64,000 nt of DNA from Alcaligenes ammonioxydans. GTDB lineage: Bacteria > Pseudomonadota > Gammaproteobacteria > Burkholderiales > Burkholderiaceae_B. Positions 17,990 through 26,456 of this stretch are shown in pieces. The DNA lies in assembly GCF_019343455.1 (NCBI RefSeq), contig NZ_CP049362.1, positions 868,001 to 932,000 of the forward strand, read 5' to 3'. Positions within the stretch are counted from its first letter, which is position 1, and every line of letters begins with the position of its first letter. The notes under the pieces are model-generated. The model was not told where the DNA came from, ran no database searches, and saw only the letters and a list, made by a program, of their open reading frames with translations. Made by a program: the position numbers and the translations under genes.

Positions 17990-18474
17990 TTCTTGCTCCT
18001 TTTTAAATAAAGGCGATGAATAGGGTGTTTGAAAAAAGACTGCAAGCTACTTTCTACAAAAACTATCAAACTGAAAGCAAGCTAGTCAGACCGCATCTTA
18101 CAAATCTTGATGTGTCTTGGGTAGTGTCACCTGTAAAAAAATATTTCGTTCGCAAACAGCCGTAAATCGAGGGGGCCAGCAAGCCTTGGAAACGTGTGCT
18201 TATGCTCAGACATTGCCCGCTTGCCGCAGGCCTGAGCCGCGCTGCAACAAGTCTGCGCAGCCGCAAGGCATGTGAGCTTTCGCGCCTTGTGCTCAGTTGC
18301 TGGCTTTGGGGGCCGTCAGGGCGAAAGGGGCAGCGTACGTGTGGTTTACCGAGCCATCGGGCGGAAAACGTGTCATGGTTTGAAACCTGTTTTAATTTTG
18401 CCCAGTTTCGTTTTTATTTGAAATATATGCGGCTAAGCCCGGACTACACTGCCTTTATTTAGGAGGGATTAGCC
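17990..18474. other. Low-GC gap upstream of the iron-permease-like gene
   Basis: 485 bases with AT-rich stretches at both ends. It must hold the promoters of the Cys-rich gene (minus) and of the gene at 18475 (plus). Short open frames here have no ribosome site or recognisable motif. Confidence 0.4.
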
Positions 18475-18954
18475 ATGAAAAACGACAAGGATTTTCTGGG
18501 CAAGGACGAGATGTTTTCCTCGGATTGTCGGGATCAGTCGCCACCGTTTGTGAAACCTTGCAAACCTGATTCCATAGACGGTTTTTTCGACCGTTTCGCC
18601 AAGGCAGTGACACGCTTTGCCGGCTCTCCTATCATGTTTTCCGTTGCGGTGCTGGCTGTGCTGGTATGGGCCTTGTCCGGCCCTTATTTTAATTATTCGG
18701 AAACCTGGCAGCTAATTATCAATACCGGCACCACCATTATTACGTTTTTAATGGTGTTCTTGATTCAGCAAAATCAAAACAAGGACAGCAAGGCCATACA
18801 CATCAAGCTCGATGAACTTATTATTTCCTTGACGGATGCCAATGAGCGTCTGATTGATGTGGAAGAGCTGGATGAGAAACAGCTCAAGAAGCTGGAGGCC
18901 TACTATTCTGCGATTGCCTTGAAGGCACGCCGCCGTCTGGATGGGGACGCATAA
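18475..18954 (+). CDS. Low-affinity iron permease family protein (PF04120-like)
   Basis: 159 residues. Two hydrophobic segments (about 49-65 and 80-98) are separated by WQLIINTGTTIITFLMVFL, the family hallmark, followed by IQQNQNKDSKAIHIKLDELI. The C-terminal half is helical and charged. The family is named after yeast Fet4, but the bacterial members are short and an iron transport role is unproven. ATG has a perfect AGGAGG. Single gene ending in a terminator shared with the ferritin-like gene on the other strand. Confidence 0.85.
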   Translation: MKNDKDFLGKDEMFSSDCRDQSPPFVKPCKPDSIDGFFDRFAKAVTRFAGSPIMFSVAVLAVLVWALSGPYFNYSETWQLIINTGTTIITFLMVFLIQQNQNKDSKAIHIKLDELIISLTDANERLIDVEELDEKQLKKLEAYYSAIALKARRRLDGDA

Positions 18955-18956
18955 AG

Positions 18957-18980
18957 AAAAAGGGCCGTAAGGCCCTTTTT
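18957..18980. terminator. Bidirectional terminator
   Basis: Perfect arms AAAAAGGGCC and GGCCCTTTTT with a GTAA tetraloop, between convergent genes. Confidence 0.92.
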
Positions 18981-18981
18981 A

Positions 18982-19593
18982 TTAAAGCATTTTGCTGCGT
19001 TGCTGCTCGGCCCGTGAGGCTCCGATTGGTGTTTCGACCTGTTTTTGCTCTTCCGGTGGGGGCAGCACGGCGGGAAAGCCCAAGGACTGAATCCAAAGTT
19101 CGCGTGACCAGCCTTGCGTATGGTAGAGGTGGTGACCTTCATCGGGCGCGACTGCATCATGGGCCTGTTTAAGCAAGGAGGCCAGTGTCTTGTCCTTGCT
19201 TTGTTCGCCAACCAGTCCAATCAACTGCCAGTTCAGGTGATCTTTGGTTTCGGCCAGAATGACACATTCAGAGGCCACCAGCTCAGCAGCGTTGGGGTCG
19301 CCCGCTTGCTTGGCCAGTTCCATGGCCTTGACCAGCGCCGTGGCGATATGCTTTAAGACTTGTCGGCCAGGAGTTTGCTTAGCAGGGTCCAGGTTCAGCT
19401 GCTCGAAAATACGCATTAACACTTGTTGATGTGTCATGGTTTCGTCCAAATAGCCTTCCCATTCTTTTTTCAGGTCCGGGTTCTGTGCGCAGGAGATGGC
19501 CGACTTATAGACTAGTTCCCCGCCTAATTCGGTTTCCAGGGCTTGATACAGAAGTTCATGCAGCTGTTCGGTGTTGGCTTTATGGCTTGTCAT
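18982..19593 (-). CDS. Ferritin-like domain protein
   Basis: 203 residues from the ATG at 19593, preceded by GGAG; a longer frame has no better start. Four-helix pattern with metal-ligand-type residues: ETELGGELVYKSAI, DETMTHQQVLMRIFE, ASECVILAETKDHLNW and APDEGHHLYHTQGW. The spacing of Glu and His pairs fits a ferritin/rubrerythrin-like di-metal site, but I cannot assign a named subfamily. The final 30 residues are Pro/Gln-rich and likely disordered. Its convergent neighbour is an iron-permease-like protein, so an iron or oxidative-stress link is possible but unproven. Confidence 0.75.
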   Translation of the reverse strand: MTSHKANTEQLHELLYQALETELGGELVYKSAISCAQNPDLKKEWEGYLDETMTHQQVLMRIFEQLNLDPAKQTPGRQVLKHIATALVKAMELAKQAGDPNAAELVASECVILAETKDHLNWQLIGLVGEQSKDKTLASLLKQAHDAVAPDEGHHLYHTQGWSRELWIQSLGFPAVLPPPEEQKQVETPIGASRAEQQRSKML

Positions 19594-19918
19594 CGTTCGC
19601 TCCAGTCCAAAAGTTAAGGTAGGAAGCTTCACCTTAAAGGCTCTGGCGCTAACAGATTATGCGATTTGATGGGGAGTGATACGGGCTGTGAATGACGTAA
19701 GCCCCAGGTAACAAACGGCGTGTGTTCAGGTTGAAAAGGCTTATTGCCGATGACTGGCTAAAGCCCTTGCCGGCTTGTGGTAGGATTGTGCGCTTTATCG
19801 CAGTGACGGTGCCGGCTCAAAGGGCTGCCGCAGCGGGCTGCGACTCATTGTTGAACGCATCGTCTCGTCCGGCTGGGTGTTCTCCAGTGCCAGGCTGATG
19901 CACTGCAGCAGGGTAGTC
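19594..19918. other. Intergenic region upstream of the PACE transporter
   Basis: 325 bases with divergent promoters for the ferritin-like gene and the exporter. I see no gene, and no motif I can name. Confidence 0.4.
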
Positions 19919-20344
19919 ATGACACTCCAAGGTTGGAAACGCCGCGTTTTTTACGTGGGTTTGTTTGAGTTTTTTGCTATTGTTTTTTCATCCTTCTTGC
20001 TGGCGTATTTTGCCGGGGGCAAGGCATCCGAGTCCGCCCCTATCGCTGTGGCGATCTCAGTCATTGCGATAGTCTGGAATTATGTGTTCAACACGGCGTT
20101 TGAACACTGGGAGGCCCGACAAACCGTCAAGGGCCGCAGCCTGTTACGCCGCAGTGTGCATGCCATTAGTTTTGAGGCCGGCCTGGTGGTGTTTATCGTG
20201 CCTTTGTACATGTGGTGGTATCAGGTTGGCCTGTTGGAGGCTCTGCGTATGGAAGTGGCCATTCTAGTGTTCTTCCTGATTTACTCCTTCATCTTCAGTT
20301 GGACGTTTGACCGTGTGTTTGGCTTGCCGGCCAGCGCCGCCTGA
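19919..20344 (+). CDS. PACE family multidrug/biocide efflux transporter
   Basis: 141 residues from the ATG at 19919, the usual length. PACE proteins (AceI type) are four-helix inner-membrane proton antiporters that export chlorhexidine, short diamines and similar biocides. Two tandem BTP repeats are visible: RRVFYVGLFEFFAIVF with the conserved helix-1 Glu, VWNYVFNTAFEHWEAR, then SVHAISFEAGLVVFIVP and FIFSWTFDRVFG. An in-frame upstream extension of 14 codons has no support. A terminator follows the stop. Substrate not known. Confidence 0.9.
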   Translation: MTLQGWKRRVFYVGLFEFFAIVFSSFLLAYFAGGKASESAPIAVAISVIAIVWNYVFNTAFEHWEARQTVKGRSLLRRSVHAISFEAGLVVFIVPLYMWWYQVGLLEALRMEVAILVFFLIYSFIFSWTFDRVFGLPASAA

Positions 20345-20359
20345 GCCTGGGGGTCGATG

Positions 20360-20384
20360 AAAAAGCCGCGTAAAGCGGCTTTTT
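20360..20384 (+). terminator. Intrinsic terminator after the PACE gene
   Basis: Arms AAAAAGCCGC and GCGGCTTTTT with a GTAAA loop, 16 bases past the stop. Confidence 0.9.
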
Positions 20385-20418
20385 TCTTATCCGGCCAGGG
20401 CTGGGCTTCCCGGTCTGT

Positions 20419-20808
20419 TCAGCCCAGTTCAGCTTGCCGGCGTGCCTGGCAGATGCGGGCGTGATGGATATCGGCCCATTTCACCAGTTCTCTCATGGGC
20501 GTCAGAAAGGACTGCCCCAGGTCAGTGAGTGTGTACTCCACGCGCGGCGGGACTTCCGCATAGAGCGTTCGCTGAACAAACCCGTCTGTTTCCAGGCGTT
20601 TGAGAGTCCGTGAGAGCATTTGGCGCGATATATCACCAATTTCCCGGCCTAGCTCATTAAAGCGCAGGGTGCCTGGCGCCAGGGCTTCCAGAATCAGCAG
20701 GCTCCACTGGTCGCTAATGCGATCCAGCACATCTCGAATGGGGCAGGGCTGCGCAAATTCTTCTTGCAAAGGACGGGGAGCGGGTGGAGCAGTGCTCGAT
20801 GAGGGCAT
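20419..20808 (-). CDS. HxlR family transcriptional regulator
   Basis: 129 residues from the ATG at 20808. Winged helix of HxlR type: CPIRDVLDRISDQWSLLILEAL, LRFNELGREIGDISRQMLSRTLKRLE, and EVPPRVEYTLTDLGQSF. The Cys at the start of the domain is the redox-sensing position in YodB/QorR-like members, so quinone or oxidant sensing is plausible. Divergent from an NAD(P)-binding oxidoreductase, the common HxlR arrangement, with an 8-base-arm palindrome in the gap. Confidence 0.93.
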   Translation of the reverse strand: MPSSSTAPPAPRPLQEEFAQPCPIRDVLDRISDQWSLLILEALAPGTLRFNELGREIGDISRQMLSRTLKRLETDGFVQRTLYAEVPPRVEYTLTDLGQSFLTPMRELVKWADIHHARICQARRQAELG

Positions 20809-20847
20809 GGCTGAGGATCTTCCTGGGTTCAATAGTCACCTTCGTGT

Positions 20848-20933
20848 GACCTGGTCTGGCCGATGTGACTTCTTGTGGTCGCTCAAAAAACTGTCTAGCA
20901 TCACACTTAATGGTCTATTTTATAGACCAGGTC
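20848..20933. promoter_or_regulatory. HxlR operator region in the divergent promoter
   Basis: Perfect palindrome TGGTCTAT-TTT-ATAGACCA at 20911-20929. Its right edge AGACCAGGTC (20924-20933) recurs inverted as GACCTGGTCT at 20848-20857, so two related sites flank the divergent promoters. Confidence 0.65.
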
Positions 20934-20959
20934 TTTATTTGAGCACACAAGGAGCGTTT

Positions 20960-21571
20960 ATGTCTCGTATTGCATTGATAGGGGCTTCTGGCGAAGTCGG
21001 CTCACGCCTGTTAAAAGAGCTGTCGGATCGTGGTCATACGGTGACAGCGATTGCCCGCCATCCCGAAAAAATAGTCAGCCTGCCCAATGTCTGGGCTGTT
21101 CAGGGTGATGTGAATGATCTGGATGGATTGATCGCACTGTTGAAAGGACACGATATTGCGGTCAGCGCAGTTCGTTTTGTGTCCTCAGATCCTTCCAAGC
21201 TGATTACGGCGGTTCGGGCGGCCGGTGTGCCGCGTTATCTGGTGGTGGGTGGCGCAGCCAGTCTGGACGTGGCCCCCGGTCAGCGATTGATTGATCAACC
21301 TGCCTTCCCGGATGCTTATCGAGCCGAGGCGCTGGGTGGCATCGCCTTTCTGGATCAACTGCGTCAAGAAAAAGAGTTGGACTGGACGTTCTTGTCGCCC
21401 TCCGCCGAGTTTGGCCCCGGCCAGCGCACGGGCACGTTCCGTATTGGTACAGACAGTCTTTTGGTGTCCGACCAAGGCAGCAGGATTTCTTACGAGGATT
21501 ACGCCGTCGCGTTGGTCGACGAAATTGAGCGACCGGCTCATTCGCGACAGCGCTTTACCGTCGGTTATTGA
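20960..21571 (+). CDS. NAD(P)-binding oxidoreductase, atypical SDR (NmrA/YwnB-like)
   Basis: 203 residues from the ATG at 20960, which has AAGGAG upstream. Rossmann fold start IALIGASGEVGSRLLKEL with the GxxGxxG fingerprint, RHPEKI after strand 2, and a mid-protein VPRYLVVGGAASLDV. No classical SDR YxxxK pair is evident, as usual for this atypical group. Likely a quinone/aldehyde-type reductase or redox-linked protein; its HxlR neighbour suggests induction by reactive electrophiles. Followed by the remnant of a SnoaL-like gene. Confidence 0.9.
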   Translation: MSRIALIGASGEVGSRLLKELSDRGHTVTAIARHPEKIVSLPNVWAVQGDVNDLDGLIALLKGHDIAVSAVRFVSSDPSKLITAVRAAGVPRYLVVGGAASLDVAPGQRLIDQPAFPDAYRAEALGGIAFLDQLRQEKELDWTFLSPSAEFGPGQRTGTFRIGTDSLLVSDQGSRISYEDYAVALVDEIERPAHSRQRFTVGY

Positions 21572-21604
21572 GCCAGGAGCGGGATAGTGGGAGGATGTGA
21601 TCTG

Positions 21605-21897
21605 ATGGGTATCTCCAATTTTGTGGGCGGGCTTTTTCTGGTTGGGCACAAATGCAGCGTTGGCTGTCAATTCGCAAACTCGTGATGGGGGCAGGAAGAA
21701 CGCCATCGTAAGTGAGTGATCGATTTTTACGATAGCGTCTTTAAACCGTACCGTATCGGGTTCAGGAAGCCGTGTTTGTCGCGCCGAGAACTATATCCAG
21801 CCCCATCCGCAAGCGCCAGACGGCAAGATCATGGAGCATTGGGTGGTGATTCAGGCTGTGCCGCAGGCCACCATTACTATCAACACCCTGTTTCAAG
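21605..21897 (+). pseudogene. Decayed SnoaL-like (NTF2-fold) secreted protein gene
   Basis: Not an intact frame. An ATG at 21605, preceded by GGAGG, opens a signal-peptide-like MGISNFVGGLFLVG; after a frameshift near 21648 the sequence continues TNAALAVNSQTRDGGRKNAIV. A tandem AGTGAGTG (21711-21718) breaks the frame before IDFYDSVF. A further shift near 21755-21775 precedes ENYIQPHPQAPDG, which is fused directly to DGKI-type EHWVVIQAVP. In intact SnoaL-like proteins YIQHNP...DG and DGKIVEHWDV are some 60 residues apart, so an internal deletion between the two DG motifs is inferred. Lies 33 bases behind the SDR gene and probably was its operon partner. Confidence 0.65.
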
Positions 21898-21958
21898 CCC
21901 AGTTGCGTGGGCTTGATGCTCTGCGCCGGTGTAAAGAGGGCGTATGGGTACCAGAAAT

Positions 21959-21988
21959 AAAAGACCCGCCATCACTGACGGGTCTTTT
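21959..21988. terminator. Bidirectional terminator
   Basis: Arms AAAAGACCCG and CGGGTCTTTT with a 10-base loop, between the SnoaL remnant and the MFS gene. Confidence 0.88.
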
Positions 21989-22067
21989 TGTTGTAGGGGT
22001 AGTTAAAAGGACTGTTTTACGGACCAGCGTTTTTGCTGTTGTTTGGCAGGGTTTCACGTCCGGCCGC

Positions 22068-23294
22068 CTAAGCCGTCTGCATCCTGATCTTGGCTTCGCG
22101 GATCGGCAGATTGACGATGGCGGCCAAGGTGGCCAACGCAATATCGGCCCACCACATCCAGCTATAGTCCCCGAATCGGGTTAAGGCAATACCGCCTAGC
22201 CAGGCCCCTAGAAAACCGCCAATCTGGTGTGAGAACAAGGCCAGACCAAACAAGGTAGCCAGATAGCGTGTGCCAAATAGCTTGGCGACAATATTGGCCG
22301 TCGGCGGCACGGTAGCCAGCCAGGTCAAGCCCAGGCCCACCGCAAAAATATAGAACACCAGATCGGTTTTGGGCATCATCAAGTACCACAGAATCAGTAC
22401 GGCCCGCGACGCATACATCAATGCCAATACGTATTTGCTGCGCCAGCGGGCAATGCAGGAACCGGCGGCAATGCTGCCAAAAATGTTTGCCAGACCAATC
22501 AGTGCCAGCGACCAGCTGGCTACCGAAGGGGGCAGGCCGCACAGATCAATTTCGCCCGGCAGATGCGTGACCAGAAAGGCAATATGAAAGCCACAGGTGA
22601 AAAACCCCAGGCTCAGCAGCAGGTAGCTGCGGTCTTTCATAGCATTTTTGAGGGTCTGGGCCAGGCCTGGCCCGCTGGCAGGCGGTGCCGGCGTGAAGGC
22701 CACTGCTTTCTGGGCCTTGTTGCCCACGCTGAGTTTGCGAATCAGTGGCAAGGTCAGCAATGCCGTTAGCGCCAGGACCCAAAACGTGGACATCCAGCCG
22801 ACCCAGCCGATCAGTTTTTGAACCACAGGTGCAAAGACAAACTGGCCGAAAGAGCCGCCTGCATTGATCAGACCCGACGCCTGTCCACGCGCATGATCGG
22901 GAATGCGCTGGGCGGCGGCACCAATCAGCGTCGAGAAGCTGGCGGCGCCCGAGCCGATATTGGCCAGCAGCCCCAGCGTCAGTGTCAGGCCCAGGCCGGT
23001 GCCAATAAAAGGGCTTACCGCGCAACCCAGAGCCAGAATCAGCAGGCCCGCGATCAGTACCCGATCGGGGCCCCAACGGTCAGAGCACGCACCGGCAATC
23101 GGCTGGATTGCGCCCCAGGCCAGTTGCCCCACGGCCATGGCAAAGCTGATGGACAGGATGCCCATGCCGGTTGCTTTATCGATGGGGCCAACGAACAGGC
23201 CAAAGGATTGACGGATCCCCATAGTGACCATCAGGATGCCAGCAGCAGCCAGGGTCACCGTCATGACGGCAGGCTGGCGCAAAGATTGAAACAT
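22068..23294 (-). CDS. MFS transporter
   Basis: 408 residues and twelve predicted membrane helices in two halves. The early segment MGIRQSFGLFVGPIDKATGMG and the loop DRWGPDRVLIAG fit the major facilitator fold of the oxalate/formate antiporter-like or CynX-like group. The central cytosolic loop follows residue ~190. Substrate unknown. The neighbours (HxlR/SDR unit, ybaK) do not give a functional clue. Confidence 0.9.
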   Translation of the reverse strand: MFQSLRQPAVMTVTLAAAGILMVTMGIRQSFGLFVGPIDKATGMGILSISFAMAVGQLAWGAIQPIAGACSDRWGPDRVLIAGLLILALGCAVSPFIGTGLGLTLTLGLLANIGSGAASFSTLIGAAAQRIPDHARGQASGLINAGGSFGQFVFAPVVQKLIGWVGWMSTFWVLALTALLTLPLIRKLSVGNKAQKAVAFTPAPPASGPGLAQTLKNAMKDRSYLLLSLGFFTCGFHIAFLVTHLPGEIDLCGLPPSVASWSLALIGLANIFGSIAAGSCIARWRSKYVLALMYASRAVLILWYLMMPKTDLVFYIFAVGLGLTWLATVPPTANIVAKLFGTRYLATLFGLALFSHQIGGFLGAWLGGIALTRFGDYSWMWWADIALATLAAIVNLPIREAKIRMQTA

Positions 23295-23415
23295 GGGGTC
23301 CCCTCTGATTATGCAGGCCTGAATTATCTGGCGAAAAGCCAGGCCGGTGCAATCACCTGGCCGGATGTGACGCGACTGGGCGGACAGTGTGGCTACATCT
23401 TGCCGCCCGATGCGC

Positions 23416-23910
23416 TCAGCCTTTTTCCAGACCGGCCTGTACCGGGCGCGCTCCCAGCACGTCGATCAGTACCTGGGGATGAATACCCAGCAAATAACCG
23501 CGTCGTCCGCCATTAATGTAAATGGTGTCGAACGCCAGCAATTCTTCTTCTAACCAAACGGGCATGGCTTTACGGGTAGCAAAGGGTGAGGTGCCGCCGA
23601 CCAGATAGCCGGAATGCCGCTGGGCGACTTCGGGTTTGCAGGGGGCAATTTTTTTTGCCCCGGTTTGCCGAGCCAGGTTTTTGGTGGAGACTTCGCGGTC
23701 GCCGTGCATGACGATAATCAAGGGTTTGGCGTTTTCATCTTCCATGATCAGGGTCTTGGCGACCCGGTGCAGGTCCAGGCCCAACTGGGCTGCCGCTTCC
23801 ATGGCTCCGCCGTGGTCGACATAGTTGTAGCTGTGCTCGCTAAAGGAAATGCCTTTTTTACGCAGCCACTGTGTGGCCGGTGTTTCGCTGACGTGTTTTT
23901 CTTTTGCCAT
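23416..23910 (-). CDS. ybaK: Cys-tRNA(Pro)/Cys-tRNA(Cys) deacylase YbaK/EbsC
   Basis: 164 residues. Hydrolyses mischarged aminoacyl-tRNA, mainly Cys-tRNA(Pro), in trans. Family features: VAKTLIMEDENAKPLIIVMHGDREVS with the conserved Lys, KKIAPCKPEVAQRHSGYLVGGTSPFAT (substrate loop), and YINGGRRGYLLGI. Lies 15 bases after xerD in the same direction, so they may be co-transcribed. Confidence 0.95.
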   Translation of the reverse strand: MAKEKHVSETPATQWLRKKGISFSEHSYNYVDHGGAMEAAAQLGLDLHRVAKTLIMEDENAKPLIIVMHGDREVSTKNLARQTGAKKIAPCKPEVAQRHSGYLVGGTSPFATRKAMPVWLEEELLAFDTIYINGGRRGYLLGIHPQVLIDVLGARPVQAGLEKG

Positions 23911-23925
23911 ATCGTGCTTGGGCGC

Positions 23926-24822
23926 TCAGGCGCGTGGGTGATGGGCCGCGTGCAGTGCTTTCAAGCGTTCACGCGCCACATGAGTATAAATCTGGGTGGT
24001 GGAAATGTCGGCATGTCCCAGAAGCATCTGCACCACGCGCAAGTCCGCCCCATGATTGAGCAGATGAGTGGCAAAGGCATGGCGAAGAACATGCGGGGAC
24101 AAGGGGGCCAGGATACCGGCCTGGAGTGCATATTTTTTGACGATCAGCCAAAAAGACTGTCGGCTCATGCAGGTGCCGCGACCGGTAATAAACACAAAGT
24201 CGCTGCGCCGCTGTCCCAGTAAAGCGGGTCGGGCTTCGCGTAGATACCGGTCGACCCAGTGCATGGCTTCCTGCCCCAGGGGAACCAGCCTGTCTTTGCC
24301 TCCCTTGCCTTGGTCAATACGCAGTACGCCATCACTCAGGCTCAGGTTCTGCAAGGGTAATTCAGTCAGTTCGGTGACACGCAAACCGCAGGCATACAAG
24401 GTCTCCAGCATGCAGCGGTCGCGCAAGCCCAGGGGATGGTGGATATCTGGTGCGGCCAGCAGACGCTCGACCTGTTCTTCAGACAAGGTATGCGGGACGC
24501 GCGGCGCCTGACGGGCACTGCTCAGTTCCAGGCAGGGGTCGTCCTGGCGCATGCCTTCCTGTACCGTCCAGTTGTAAAAGCGACGCAAGGTGGCCAGCCG
24601 CCGGTTGGCGGTGCTGGCCTTGCTCTGATCGGCTTGACTGGCCATCCATTCGCGCAAATCGCTGGCTTGCAGCTGTTCCAGGGCTTTGCCGTCGCGTTCG
24701 CGCTGCGCCCATTCCTGCAGGCGTTCCAGATCCTGCCGATACGCCTGCTGCGTGTTGGCGGCTAGGCCGTCTTGCAACCAGAGCATGGTGATGAAATCGG
24801 ATATCAGACTGGCTGGCGTCAT
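23926..24822 (-). CDS. xerD: Site-specific tyrosine recombinase XerD
   Basis: 298 residues from the ATG at 24822; a longer frame exists but XerD length and alignment fit this start. With XerC it resolves chromosome dimers at dif under FtsK control. SAM-like N-terminal domain (LAANTQQAYRQDLERL) and catalytic domain with Arg in CGLRVTEL, Lys in GKGGKDRLVPL, His-x-x-Arg in PHVLRHAFATHLL, His in LLGHADISTTQ and the nucleophile Tyr in IYTHV. No mobile-element context, so the housekeeping role is preferred over phage integrase. Confidence 0.95.
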   Translation of the reverse strand: MTPASLISDFITMLWLQDGLAANTQQAYRQDLERLQEWAQRERDGKALEQLQASDLREWMASQADQSKASTANRRLATLRRFYNWTVQEGMRQDDPCLELSSARQAPRVPHTLSEEQVERLLAAPDIHHPLGLRDRCMLETLYACGLRVTELTELPLQNLSLSDGVLRIDQGKGGKDRLVPLGQEAMHWVDRYLREARPALLGQRRSDFVFITGRGTCMSRQSFWLIVKKYALQAGILAPLSPHVLRHAFATHLLNHGADLRVVQMLLGHADISTTQIYTHVARERLKALHAAHHPRA

Positions 24823-24940
24823 GAAAGAAAAGTGCTCAAGCGTGGCTGTCAGCGTGCCGTGGGCAACGCGGATCACAGGGGAAAGCCGCCATGCTATCAC
24901 TCTCGGATGATGAACTTCATTCGGCAAGGGGCGCTGACTT

Positions 24941-24964
24941 GCGCTATATACCTATATATATTTC
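24941..24964 (+). promoter_or_regulatory. Candidate ModE box upstream of modA
   Basis: CGCTATATA followed by TATATATA lies about 45-65 bases before modA. It resembles the ModE operator CGYTATAT-N8-AYATAACG in its left half; the right half is degenerate. The modE gene is three genes downstream. Confidence 0.55.
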
Positions 24965-25007
24965 CTGATTATACTCATGCCCTACACCCGTTCCGGAGGA
25001 GAAAATC

Positions 25008-25757
25008 ATGTTCAAACGTGTCGTATCGGTAGCCGCCTTATCCCTGTTTCTGCAAGGCACAGCCCAAGCCGATGAGTTGGTGGTGGCCGCTGCTGCCAGC
25101 CTGACCAATGCCTTCAAGGAACTGGCAGGCCAGTTTGAGGCTGAAAACCCGGGCACCAAAGTGCTGACCAGCTTTGCCGCCTCGGACGTGTTGCTGCAGC
25201 AGATCATCAACGGTGCCCCCGTGGATGTGTTCGCCTCGGCAGATCAGAAGGCCATGAACAAGGCCGAGCAGGCCAAGGTGCTTGACCCTGCTACACGCAA
25301 GAATTTTGTACAAAATCAGGTTGTGCTGATTGTGCCTGCTGACAATCCTGCCAAAGTGACCAATGCCGGCGATCTGGGCAAGCCCGAAGTCAAGCGCGTG
25401 GCTTTGGGCAACCCTGCTGTCGTCCCCGTTGGCCGCTACACCCAGGCGGCTTTGGAAAAAGCCGGGCAGTGGGAAGCCGTGAAGCAACGCGAGATTCTGG
25501 GGCAGAATGTGCGCCAGGTGCTCGATTATGTGGCTCGGGGGGAGGTGGAAGCCGGGTTTGTTTTCGCAACGGATGCTGCCATCATGAGCGACAAGGTTCA
25601 GGTGCTGGAAGTACTCAAGACGACCGAGCCGGTCACTTACCCCATCGCGCTGGTCCAGCGTGATGGTCGTCACGACAAGGCGCAGGCCTTCCAGGATTTC
25701 GTCATGTCCGAGTCTGGCCAGGCAGTGCTGGCAAAATACGGTTTTGCCCAACCTTGA
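25008..25757 (+). CDS. modA: Molybdate-binding periplasmic protein ModA
   Basis: 249 residues with a signal peptide ending AQA-D. Binds molybdate or tungstate for import. Family motifs: VVAAAASLTNAFKELAGQFE, TSFAASDVLLQQI, VFASADQKAMNKAE, and VPVGRYTQAALEKAGQW with the conserved oxyanion Ser/Tyr region. ATG has GGAGGAG upstream. First gene of modABC. Confidence 0.97.
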   Translation: MFKRVVSVAALSLFLQGTAQADELVVAAAASLTNAFKELAGQFEAENPGTKVLTSFAASDVLLQQIINGAPVDVFASADQKAMNKAEQAKVLDPATRKNFVQNQVVLIVPADNPAKVTNAGDLGKPEVKRVALGNPAVVPVGRYTQAALEKAGQWEAVKQREILGQNVRQVLDYVARGEVEAGFVFATDAAIMSDKVQVLEVLKTTEPVTYPIALVQRDGRHDKAQAFQDFVMSESGQAVLAKYGFAQP

Positions 25758-25775
25758 CAGGATATTGATTGCAGG

Positions 25776-26456
25776 ATGACTTCACTTTGGATTCCCTTGA
25801 GCCTATCGCTCAAGGTCGCCGGTTGGGCGACCCTGCTGGCCTGTGTGCTGGGTATAGGGCTGGCCTATGCCCTGTCGCGCTGGCAGTCGCGCTGGTGCGA
25901 TCTGCTCGACTCCGTCCTGACCTTGCCCATGGTTTTACCCCCTACGGTGATCGGCTATTACTTGCTGGTTCTGCTGGGCCGGCGCAGCAGTGTGGGTCAG
26001 TGGCTCTCCAGCATGGGGATTGAACTGGTTTTTACCTGGCAGGGGGCGGTAATAGCTGCGACGGTGGTCGCTTTCCCGATGATACTGAAAGCGGCCCGCG
26101 CCGCGTTTGAGGATGTGGACCCGCGTTTGGAAAATGCTGCCAGTGTGCTGGGCCTCAAACCCTTGGCGATCTTCTTTCGTGTCAGCCTGCCTCTGGCGGC
26201 GCGTGGCATTATGGCCGGCGTCTTGCTGGCCTTTGCCCGTGCCCTGGGCGAGTTTGGGGCGACCTTGATGATTGCCGGCAGCATACCGGGTCGTACCCAG
26301 ACCATGTCGATTGCCATTTACGAGGCCGTCCAGGCGGGCGAGGATCAGCAGGCCCTGGTGCTGGTGGCGATTATTTCAGTGACGTGCGTACTGGTCTTGT
26401 GGAGTACCAGTGCGCTGTCACCACGTCATGTGCGTCGTAAAAGAGGGATGCAATGA
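25776..26456 (+). CDS. modB: Molybdate ABC transporter permease ModB
   Basis: 226 residues, about five membrane helices. Family motifs: LPMVLPPTVIGYYLLVLLGRR, the EAA-type cytosolic loop ENAASVLGLKPLAIFFRVSLPLAARGI, and ARALGEFGATLMIAGSIPGRT. Forms the homodimeric channel that couples with ModC. Overlaps modC by four bases. Confidence 0.96.
   Translation: MTSLWIPLSLSLKVAGWATLLACVLGIGLAYALSRWQSRWCDLLDSVLTLPMVLPPTVIGYYLLVLLGRRSSVGQWLSSMGIELVFTWQGAVIAATVVAFPMILKAARAAFEDVDPRLENAASVLGLKPLAIFFRVSLPLAARGIMAGVLLAFARALGEFGATLMIAGSIPGRTQTMSIAIYEAVQAGEDQQALVLVAIISVTCVLVLWSTSALSPRHVRRKRGMQ

Noticed and set aside
17348..18474. att duplication marking a prophage or island
   Set aside because: I found no repeat of the tRNA 3' end and no integrase in the window; xerD is a housekeeping recombinase.
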